Assembly: GCF_036711975.1 (NCBI RefSeq)
Contig: NC_091968.1
Span: forward strand, 22,940,001-23,004,000
DNA length: 64,000 bases
Reading direction: 5' to 3'
Source: Onthophagus taurus
Lineage: Eukaryota; Arthropoda; Insecta; Coleoptera; Scarabaeidae
The position numbers and the translations under genes are program-made. Shown here in pieces: positions 55,360 to 64,000 of the stretch (positions within the stretch are counted from its first letter, which is position 1; every line of letters starts with the position of its first letter). Below the pieces are notes generated by a model. It worked only from the letters and a program-made list of their open reading frames with translations. It had not been told where the DNA came from and did not search any database.

Positions 55360-56755
55360 CCGATTGAGTTTTAAAAATTCGTATAAAATCCATTTCTTGG
55401 AATATGAGTTTGAAAATTTCCCAAAATGTTAATCAGAGTGTCCTCTTTCCAATGAACGAGATCCGTTTTGAAAAATAACTTTTAGTTTTTGAGAAAACAA
55501 TATTTGAAGTTTTGATAAAATTTTCGATGTTGTAATTTTCATCGATAATTTTCAAAATTCGCTATAAAATTAATTTCTTGCAGGATCCTTGTGGAAATAT
55601 CACCAATTATTAATTAAAGTTTCCTCTTTTTAATGCAAAAAGCCGTTTTGCAAAATCACTTTCAGTTTTTGAGAAATAAATTTTTGAAATGATCGACAAT
55701 TTTTTCGAATTTTGCAATTTTCGTCGATTAAGTTTTAAAAATTCGTATAAAATCCAATTCTTGGAATATGAGTATGAAAGTTCTCCAAAGTATTAATAAA
55801 AGTGTCTTCTTTCCAATGAACCAATCCGTTTTGAAAAATAACTTTTAGTTTTTGAGAAAACATTTTTTGAAGTTTTGATAAAATTTTCGATGTTGCAATT
55901 TTCATCGATAATTTTAAATATTCGCTATAAAATTAATTTCTTGAAGGATCCTTGTGGAAATATCACCAATTCTTAATTAAAGTTTCCTCTTTTTAATGCA
56001 AATAGCCGTTTTGCAAAATCACTTTCAGTTTTTGAGAAATAAATTTTTAAAATGATCGACAATTTTTTCGAATTTTGCAATTTTCACCGATTAAGTTTTA
56101 AAAATTCGTATTAAATCTAATTCTTGGAATGTGAGTATGAAAATTCTCCAAAGTATTAATAAAAGTGTCTTCTTTCCAATGAACCAATCCGTTTTAAAAA
56201 ATAACTTTTAGTTTTTGAGAAAACAAGATTTGAAATTTAGATAAAATTTTCGATGTTGCATTTTTCATCGATAATTTTCAAAATTCGCTATAAAATTAAT
56301 TTCTTGAAGGATCCTTGTGGAAATATCACCAATTATTAATTAAAGTTTCCTCTTTTTAATGCAAAAAGCCGTTTTGCAAAATCACTTTCAGTTTTTGAGA
56401 AATAAATTTTTAAAATGATCGACAATTTTTTCGAATATTGCAATTTTCGCCGATTAAGTTTTAAAAATTCGTATTAAATCCAATTCTTGGAATATGAGTA
56501 TGAAAATTCCCCAAAGTGTTAATAAAAGTGTCCTCTTTCCAATGAACCAACCCGTTTTGAAAAATAACTTTTAGTTTTTGAGAAAATAATATTTGAAGTT
56601 TTGAAAAAATTTTTGATGTTGCAATTTTCATCGATAATTTTTAAAATTCGTTATAAAATTAATTTCTTGAAGGATCCTTGTGGAAATATCACCAATTATT
56701 AATTAAAGTATCCTCTTTTTAATGCAAAAAGCCGTTTTGCAAAATCACTTTCAGT
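55360..56755 (+). repeat. 364-bp dimeric satellite, about four units
   Basis: CTTTCCAATGAAC recurs at about 55447, 55808, 56172 and 56536, spaced 361-364 bp. Each unit consists of two diverged ~182-bp halves, both with the CCGTTTTG-AAAAT-ACTTT-AGTTTTTGAGA core. One half adds GGATCCTTGTGGAAATATCA, the other TTCTTGGAATATGAGTATGA. Confidence 0.85.
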
Positions 56756-58040
56756 TCTTGAGAAATAAATTTTTGAAATAGTTGAGAAATAGGTGAGGAA
56801 TATTATGGATCTCAGTAGGCAGACTATTCCAAAGGGTTACTGCCTGCACAGTAAACGATTTATGGTAAATCTCGGCACTATGGGTCGGGAACATAACCAT
56901 AGAATCTAACTGAAATCTAGTGGGTAAACCATGCGACGACAAGCGTTGAAATATACAGTACAGATACCGTGGTGTTTGATTTCGAAGAACAGTATATAAC
57001 ATAGTTAATATACGAAACGATCTACGGTTCTGACAGCTTAATATCTGCATATAATTACGTTATGGAGTTATGTGTTAAGATCTCTCAAACTCAAAGATAT
57101 ACCGTATGCAATGGTTTTGAAGTCTTTGCAGTTTGTTTCGTAGTGTTACCGAAAGATCAGGATATGCCGTGTCAGCATAATCTATATGGGGGAAAATCAG
57201 GGAAAAACAAAGATTACGACGGATCGTTTGAGGAAGGAAGCAACGGAGACTTTTCATTGAGTGGAAACAATGATAGACCTTTCTGCACACGGATTGAAAG
57301 TGAGGTTTCCAGGAAATTGTGGAATCCATAACCACCCCAAGGTTTCTAACCGTGTCAGCTTTTCCAGTAAAGGTCGACTGGCTAACGCAATTGCTTGAGT
57401 TTTATCAGTATTTAATTTAAGGCCATAACGTTTGGACCAATCCAAAATATTAGAAAGATCATGATTAAGACGTGCAATTGCTTCCGGAAAATCATCAATA
57501 GTTGTCGTAGTGTAAATTTGGAGGTCATCAGCATACACATGATAATTACAAGAAATGCAATGGGTGACGGCATTAATAAAAATCGAAAAGAGCAACGGAC
57601 CCAACACACTACCCTGGGGCACACTACATTTAATATCACAAGCAGGCGAGAACGCAAAGACGAAAAAATCTTTTTACCTCTCAGTGACAATGATTGGTCT
57701 GGGGGAGGACTTGGATGGCATATTCGATTTTTTCCTGATAGGACCAAGACGATGACTTCGATCCAGCATGTCAGAGGTGAATTTAAAGTTATTTAATGTC
57801 AGATGTTCATTTAGGACATCAACAACCAGAACTATCGGTATTTTCACGCTCCGACTCAGGAATTCCATGGATAAGTTGCAACGGGAGTACATCTCCAAAT
57901 CATCTACACGCTCATCAAAGGTAGAAATCATAGAGCGCACCTCATTTAAGCAAGAGATGATATTTTTAGCCACTAGAAGATAAGAGACCGGCCCCCATAA
58001 TGCACCGACTGAACAAGAAAGCTGATAATTAACAGTCAAT
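56751..58040 (-). mobile_element. LINE with ORF1 and RT remnants
   Basis: From right to left on the minus strand: an ORF1 piece (DERVDDLEMYSRCNL, then SDMLDRSHRLGP and RPIIV), a junction near 57,650 where the endonuclease is deleted, then RT with MPQGSVLGPLLFSIFINAVT and the active-site HVYADDLQIYT at 57,540-57,520. The C-terminal region follows (ISWKPHFQSVCRKVYHCFHS, RLSSHGLPTRFQLDSMVM). Frameshifts near 57,310 and 57,060 break it. It closely resembles the fragment at 43.2 kb. Confidence 0.82.
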
Positions 58041-58054
58041 TAAACAGACAACAT

Positions 58055-58099
58055 CCGGTATCCGGCTTTTCGCAAAATCACTATCTGTTCCATCACTAA
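58055..58099. repeat. Second copy of the TATCCGGCTTTTCG repeat
   Basis: CGGTATCCGGCTTTTCGCAA, then AATCACTATCTGTTCCATCA, matches 26,282-26,330. It borders the LINE here and a LINE fragment there. Confidence 0.5.
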
Positions 58100-58164
58100 T
58101 TGATATATATAACATCATATGAACGAAGAGTTCGAACACCAAAACCGAACCAGATGTCAAATGT

Positions 58165-58530
58165 CAATCAATCAATAACCTCACTTAAAAGAAGTGTCAA
58201 ATTTAAAACTTTTTATATACATTTATGAGTACAAAGTTATTTTTGTCACTTTTTGTAATCACTTTTATAGCTACGTTATTTACTATTGTTCGTTTTTAAT
58301 AGAAACACGGATTAAAGCATTTTTAATCAATTTCATAAAAAACTGAGACATAACCTCATTTTAAAGAAATGTCAAATTTAAAACTTATTTTAATACAAAG
58401 TTATTTTATTACTTAGTTAGCACAATTTAATCTTAATCATTTTAAACAGCTCTACGTTATTTATTATTGTTCGCTTTTTAATAAAAACACCGAGTAAAGC
58501 ATTTTCTAATCAAATTCATAACTTGTATTC
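58165..58530 (+). repeat. Two tandem ~182-bp units
   Basis: ATAACCTCACTTAAAAGAAG near 58,170 recurs as ATAACCTCATTTTAAAGAAA near 58,352. TCTACGTTATTTATTATTGT and AAAGCATTTT are shared downstream in both. They lie just upstream of the coiled-coil gene and may be a duplicated upstream region. Confidence 0.55.
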
Positions 58531-58836
58531 TCAGCTTCTTTCAATAATCCTTATTATGTTACGAATTAAGGAAACGAGTTGGTATTTAAAAACGTTACGT
58601 AAAAAGTGGGTACTTTTTATTGTGCCGGAAAAATAACCTTGCAAAGTTCAATCGAATTAAATTTTATTGTGACCTATCTCAATGCGAATTTTTTATTTGA
58701 ATAGACAAACAACTTTGATATATCTATATAACTTTATCTACAACTAGATAAATTTATAGATAAACCTCAAAAAATCATTTACGTCACTACTGATAAAAAT
58801 AAACCGTTTTTGTTTGTAGCTAAGCAAAAAAAAAGA

Positions 58837-59388
58837 ATGGAAAAGGTTCCAATTGATTCAGAATCACAAAAAAAGTCTAAATTAAGGCATCAATTCTTAC
58901 AAACATCCAAAGAAATCTTAGAATCAAAATCGATGTTATCCTCGACAAATCAAATTCTTACAAAACGGATTAAAGAACTCGATGAACTCCTAAACACAGT
59001 TAACGAATTACAAGTAAACCTTACGATTGCAGAAAATGTAAAAACTAAATTGGAAGCTCAATTAAATGAAATGATGCAACGTAAAGATGATCACGAAAAA
59101 ACCATTAACGAGTTGTACGATAAAATAGAAAATAATGTTAAATGGTGTACTCAGAAATATTTCTCAAACGAATCGAAGTTGATGGATTTAAACGAAATCG
59201 ATGAGATTTTAGAAGAAGAATACGAAAAAAAGCGGAAAAAACGATTCAATGAAATTGAAAGGCAAGCTCGAATTGAAGCTTTGTTATATTTTAATAACGT
59301 TCAAATAAGGGTTATCAATAATTTAGAACAGATAAAAGATGATAAGAATTTTTTAAAGCAGGTGGAATCTTCAAATTTCCCGCGTTAA
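58837..59388 (+). CDS. Coiled-coil protein, 183 aa
   Basis: From ATG 58,837 the frame encodes MEKVPIDSESQKKSKLRHQF onward. It is almost wholly helical, with heptad-like Leu/Ile spacing from about residue 20 to 110 (ILTKRIKELDELLNTVNELQ) and a second charged helix near 125-170 (IDEILEEEYEKKRKKRFNEI). There is no signal peptide or catalytic motif, so a structural or adaptor role is an inference only. The frame is open to 58,810, and TTTTTGTTTGTAG ends at 58,819, so an upstream exon spliced there is possible; the Met used here could then be internal. AATAAA lies at 59,458, 70 bases after the stop. Codon use looks genuine and no defect is seen. Family not recognised. Confidence 0.7.
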   Translation: MEKVPIDSESQKKSKLRHQFLQTSKEILESKSMLSSTNQILTKRIKELDELLNTVNELQVNLTIAENVKTKLEAQLNEMMQRKDDHEKTINELYDKIENNVKWCTQKYFSNESKLMDLNEIDEILEEEYEKKRKKRFNEIERQARIEALLYFNNVQIRVINNLEQIKDDKNFLKQVESSNFPR

Positions 59389-59768
59389 TTTAAGTTTGAT
59401 TAAAAAATTAAAGAAAAACTCGTTTTCATATTATGTATTTAAATTAATTAATTTAGTAATAAAACTAATTATTTTATTTATTGGTTTAATTACTAAACTA
59501 TGTATTAATTGGACCGTGTTATGTGTCACTTGACTAAACGAATTTTATCTACCGATTTTCAATTTTAACAAAGTTATGAAACACATCGTACTTAAAATGA
59601 AAACAATTGCGACAAAAATTGTATCGTATGGGAATACCCTACTTATATTGCATAAAAGTATATACCAACGATATGGCAATGTCGCTCGAGCAACGTTGCC
59701 AGATTACAGTACGCGTCATAAGTAAACCCCCTGCCTAATTTGAAAACGGTTTAAAATATAATATTATC
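59389..59768. other. Spacer between coiled-coil gene and satellite
   Basis: 3' UTR of the coiled-coil gene, then unremarkable AT-rich sequence with a few CpG words near 59,700. No gene seen. Confidence 0.5.
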
Positions 59769-59769
59769 A

Positions 59770-62700
59770 AAATAGATATTGACGTATCTAAGTGCAAAAG
59801 TGCAAGAGAGCAATAATGCTAACAATAAAATTTGCTACAACTTTTGTGCTAAAATTTTTTTTGTAACATGCTGCGATTCCTAAGGGTTACCTTTAATAAC
59901 TTAAAAAAGCAACAAATTCATCAAATTTTCATATTTTCGTACTTTTCTCGATATTGACGCATTTAAGAGCAAAAGTGCAAGAGAGCAATATTGTTAACAA
60001 TAAAATTTGCAATAATTTTTGTTATAAAAGTTTTCTTATAGCAAGCTCCGATTCTCAAGTGTTACCGTTAATAACTTGAAAGAGCAACAAATTCATAAAA
60101 TTTTCATATTTTCGTATCTATCTCGATATTGACGTATCTAAGAACAAAAGTGCAAGAGAGCAATATTGTTAAAAATAAAATTTGCAACAATTTTTGTTAT
60201 AAAAGTTTTCTTATAGCAAGCTCCGATTCTCAAGTGTTACCTTTAATAACTTGAAAGAGCTACAAATTCATACAATTTTCATATTTTCGTATCTATCTCG
60301 ATATTGACGTATCTAAGAGCAAAAGTGCAAGAGAGCAATATTGTTAGCAATAAAATTTGCAACAATTTTTGTTATAAAAGTTTTCTTATAGCAAGCTCCG
60401 ATTCTCAAGTGTTACCTTTAATAACTTGAATGAAAGAGCAACAAATTCATACAATTTTCAGATTTTCGTATCTATCTCGATATTGACGCATCTAAGAGCA
60501 AAAGTGCAAGAGAGCAATATTGTTAGCAATAAAATTTGCAACAATTTTTGTTATAAAAGTTTTCTTATAGCAAGTTCCGATTCTCAAGTGTTACCGTTAA
60601 TGACTTGAAAGAGCAACAAATTCATAAAATTTTCATATTTTCGTATCTATCTCGATATTGACGTATCTAAGAACAAAAGTGCAAGAGAGCAATATTGTTA
60701 AAAAGAAAATTTGCAACAATTTTTGTTATAAAAGTTTTCTTATAGCATCTCCGATTCTCAAGTGTTACCTTTAATATCTTGAAAGAGCAACAAATTCATA
60801 CAATTTTCGTATCTATCTCTATATTGACGTATCTAAGAGCAAAAGTGCAAGAGACCAATATTGTTAACAATAAAATTTGCAACAATTTTTGTTATAAAAG
60901 TTTTCTTATAGCAAGCTCCGATTCTCAAGTGTTACCTTTAATAACTTGAAAGAGCAACAAATTCATAAAATTTTTATATTTTTGTATTTATCTCGATGTT
61001 GATGTATCTAAAAGCAAAAGTACAAGAGAGCAATATTGTTAACAATAAAATTTGTAACAATTTTTGTTATAAAAGTTTTCTTATAGCAAGTTCCGATTCT
61101 CAAGTGTTACCGTTAATAACTTGAAAGAGCAACAAATTCATACAATTTTCAGATTTTCGTATCTATTTCGATATTGACGCATCTAAGAGCAAAAGTGCAA
61201 GAGAGCAATATTGTTAACAATAAAATTTGCAACAATGTTTGTTATAAAAGTTTTCTTACAGCAAGCTCCGATTCTCAAGTGTTACCTTTAATAACTTGAA
61301 AGAGCAACAAATTCATACAATTTTCATATTTTCGTATCTATCTCGATATTGACGTATCTAAGAGCAAAAGTGCAAGAGAGCAATATTGTTAACAATAAAA
61401 TTTGCAACAATTTTTGTTATAAAAGTTTTCTTACAGCTAGCTCCGATTCTCAAGTGTTACCTTTAATAACTTGAAAGAGCAACAAATTCATAAAATTTTC
61501 ATATTTTCGTATCTATCTCGATATTGACGCATCTAACAGCAAAAGTGCAAGAGAGCAATTTTGTTAACAATAAAATTTGCAACAATTTTTGTTATAAAAG
61601 TTTTCTTATAGCAAGCTCCGACTCTCAAGTGTTACCTTTAATAAATTGAAAGAGCAACAAATTCATACAATTTTCATATTTTCGTATCTTTCTCGATATT
61701 GACGTATCTAAGAGCAAAAGTGCCAGAGAGCAATATTGTTAGCAATAAAATTTGCAACAATTTTGTTATAAAAGTTTTCTTATAGCAAGCTCCGATTCTC
61801 AAGCGTTACCTTTAATAACTTGAAAGAGCAACAAATTCATTAAATTTTCATATTTTCGTATTTATCTCGTTATTGACGTATCTAAGAGCAAAAGTGCAAG
61901 AGACCAATATTGTTAACAATAAAATTTGCAACAATTTTTGTTATAAAAGTTTTCTTATAGTAAGCTCCGATTCTCAAGTGTTACCTTTAATATCTTGAAA
62001 GAGCAACAAATTCATACAATTTTCGTATCTATCTCGATATTGACGTATCTAAGAGCAAAAGTGCAAGACACCAATATTTTTAACAATAAAATTTGCAACA
62101 ATTTTTGTTATAAAAGCTTTCTTATAGCATACTTCGATTCCCAAGTGTTACCTTTAATAACTTGAAAGAGCAACAAATTCATCAAATTTTCATATTTTCG
62201 TATCTATCTCGATATTGACGCATCTAACAGCAAAAGTGCAAGAGAGCAATTTTGTTAACAATAAAATTTGCAACAATTTTTGTTATAAAAGTTTTCTTAT
62301 AGCAAGCTCCGACTCTCAAGTGTTACCTTTAATAAATTGAAAGAGCAACAAATTCATACAATTTTCATATTTTCGTATCTATCTCGATATTGACGCATCT
62401 AACAGCAAAAGTGCAAGAGAGCAATATTGTTAACAATAAAATTTGTAACAATTTTTGATATAGAAGATTTCTTATAGCATGCTCCGATTCCCAAGTATTA
62501 CTTTTAATAGCTTGAAACAGCAACAAATTCATAAAATTTTTATATTTTCGTATCAATCTCGATATTGACGCATCTAAGAGCAAAAGTGCAAGAGAGCAAT
62601 TTTGTTAGCAATAAAATTTGCAACAATTTTTGTTATAAAAGTTTTCTTATAGCAAGTTCCGATTCTCAAGTGTTACCTTTAATAACTTGAAAGAGCAACA

Positions 62701-63170
62701 AATTCATAAAATTTTCATATTTTCGTATCTATCTCGATATTGACGTATCTAAGAGCAAAAGTGCAAGAGAGCAATATTGTTAACAATCAAATTTGCAACA
62801 ATTTTTGTTCTAAAAGTTTTCTTATAGCTATCTCCGATTCCTAAGTGTTACCTTTAATAACTTGAAAGAGCAACAAATTCATACAATTTTCGTATTTTCG
62901 TATCTATCTCGATATTGACGTATCTAAGAGCAAAAGTGCAAGAGAGCAATATTGTTAACAATAAAATTTGCAACAATTTTTGTTATAAAAGTTTTCTTAT
63001 AGCTAGCTCCGATTCCTAAGTGTTACCTTTAATAACTTGAAAGAGCAACAAATTCATACAATTTTCGTATCTATCTCGATATTGACGTATCTAAGAGCAA
63101 AAGTGCTAGAGAGCAATATTGTTAAGAATAAAATTTGCTATAACTTTTATTTTAAAAGTTTTTCGTAACA
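59770..63170 (+). repeat. ~177-bp satellite array, about 19 units
   Basis: GATATTGACGTATCTAAGAG or its CATCTAA form recurs about every 176 bp from 59,776 to 63,077, with AGCAAAAGTGCAAGAGAGCA, AATAAAATTTGCAACAATTT and CTCCGATTCTCAAGTGTTAC in each unit. Units differ by a few per cent. The first and last are more diverged, as expected at array edges. Short units near 60,690-60,830 and 61,930-62,050 share an 11-bp loss of CATATTTTCGT. Frames inside are artefacts. Confidence 0.92.
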
Positions 63171-63179
63171 ACTTGCCAA

Positions 63180-63914
63180 TAGTAATCAATAGCAAAAAAC
63201 AATAATCTTAATCCAACATTCAAGAAGGTAACTTTGTAAGGGTCTTTAGGTGTACGCGATTTTTAAAAAATACAACTCCTGTATGTGACTCATAACTTAT
63301 ATACAGGTATGTTATTTTCAAGCGATTCTTCTAATAAAGTTTTCGAAATGGTTATAATAACCGCACGGGAACCGTGTAATGTTCTGATGCGGAAGATATG
63401 GGACATCCTATATATGTATATAAATTCATTTATAAATTTTTACCAAACAACATTTTCTGACTTTGTATTTAAACCTACCGATTTTTTAGTCATTGATTTT
63501 AGCGACATTTGGTCGACATAGGTTGGCAACTCTGCAGACACCAAACAATTTTCAATAGTTTGAGCCGGTCTATTCTGAGAAGTCTTATATTTTTAGAAAG
63601 ATGGAAACGAAAATCGCGTTTTTCTCAACATTTATTTATTTGTCGCTTGTGATGCATAACGCGGTCCAATTAAATACAAATTTATTTAATTTTTAGAAAG
63701 GTGGTAACCTGCGAAAAAGTCAACCTGTCAAAAGTCGCTGTGTTTTATTTTTATTTTTAAATGAAAAAAATTATTGGATCAACAAAATGTGAAATGTGAA
63801 TTTAAAAAAAAGAACCTTTAAATTATCAACATCATCCAATTTTTCATGTTAAAATCTACAAATATTAAGAACTCAAGGATTTAACCCCAACATAACCTCA
63901 AAAATTGGAAAGAA
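63180..63914. other. Upstream region of the right-edge gene
   Basis: No exon is supported. ATGGGACATCCTATATATG near 63,400 looks like a Tc1-like end. A 30-codon frame at 63,601 starts METKIAFFSTFIYLSLVMHN but shares GATGCATAACGCGGTCCAAT with 29,446, so it is probably repeat-derived. Confidence 0.4.
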
Positions 63915-64000
63915 ATGGACACAGGATTTGTAAACTTAGAAACCGATTGTGCGGATCACACAAACAGCGTTTGGTCGTTAAAAGATTGCGATAGTTTGGC
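63915..64000 (+). CDS. Start of a gene cut by the window edge
   Basis: ATG at 63,915 in GAAATGG context opens MDTGFVNLETDCADHTNSVW, continuing SLKDCDSLA to the end without a stop. The higher GC and balanced codons contrast with the AT-rich sequence before it. The start of an acidic cytosolic protein is plausible, but 28 residues are too few to name it. Confidence 0.55.
   Translation, partial: MDTGFVNLETDCADHTNSVWSLKDCDSL

Noticed and set aside
57461..57983. Plus-strand frames of 66-111 codons
   Set aside because: Antisense to the LINE RT and ORF1, whose YADD and RSHRLGP motifs identify the minus strand as coding.
63601..63699. 30-codon frame starting METKIAFFSTFIYLSL, signal-peptide-like
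   Set aside because: No donor or continuing exon is evident, and part of it repeats at 29,446, so it is more likely repeat-derived.
1..64000. tRNA, rRNA or other structured RNA genes
   Set aside because: I saw no cloverleaf or rRNA-like segments by eye; tRNAscan-SE and Infernal would be needed to exclude them.

Overview
This is eukaryotic, AT-rich, intron-bearing DNA with the look of an insect genome. Coding exons are few and compact, introns carry GT-AG junctions, and most of the window is transposon debris and tandem repeats: Jockey-type non-LTR elements, Tc1/mariner-type DNA transposons with TA target duplications, foldback elements and several satellites. A beetle is my best guess from this mix, but nothing in the sequence proves the order.

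Layout. (1) 1-20,637, minus strand: a four-exon gene, open at the left edge, for a giant secreted protein of at least 2,804 residues. Its long introns hold a decayed Jockey element (5-7.4 kb), a Tc1/mariner element nested in a foldback element (11.7-14.4 kb), and a second Jockey element split by a long-TIR Tc1-like element (14.6-19.1 kb). (2) 21.5-25.8 kb: tandem ~550-bp units, each with acceptor-like and donor-like splice sites, interrupted by the last two exons of a C2H2 zinc-finger gene (minus). (3) 27.5-29.4 kb: an AT-rich ~118-bp repeat block also found at 11.7 and 49.1 kb. (4) 29,787-47,629, minus strand: a complete ten-exon MOV10-type SF1 RNA helicase gene of 905 residues. Two large introns hold a ~3.4-kb higher-order minisatellite inside a Jockey element, a second long-TIR transposon, foldback elements, a related minisatellite in opposite orientation, and fragments of a broken plus-strand gene. 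(5) 48-58 kb: intergenic repeats, including duplicated promoter-like blocks, a Tc1-like remnant, a 364-bp dimeric satellite with nested insertions, and LINE fragments. (6) 58,837-59,388, plus strand: a 183-residue coiled-coil protein gene. (7) 59.8-63.2 kb: a ~177-bp satellite of about 19 units. (8) 63,915-64,000, plus strand: the start of another gene.

The genes do not form an obvious pathway. The helicase family acts in RNA silencing and retroelement control. The giant protein has a signal peptide, repeated cysteine modules and a cluster of basic processing sites, so it is probably an extracellular precursor. Its exons were assembled by hand from reading-frame phase and splice consensus. 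The giant protein is the most likely undescribed item here.
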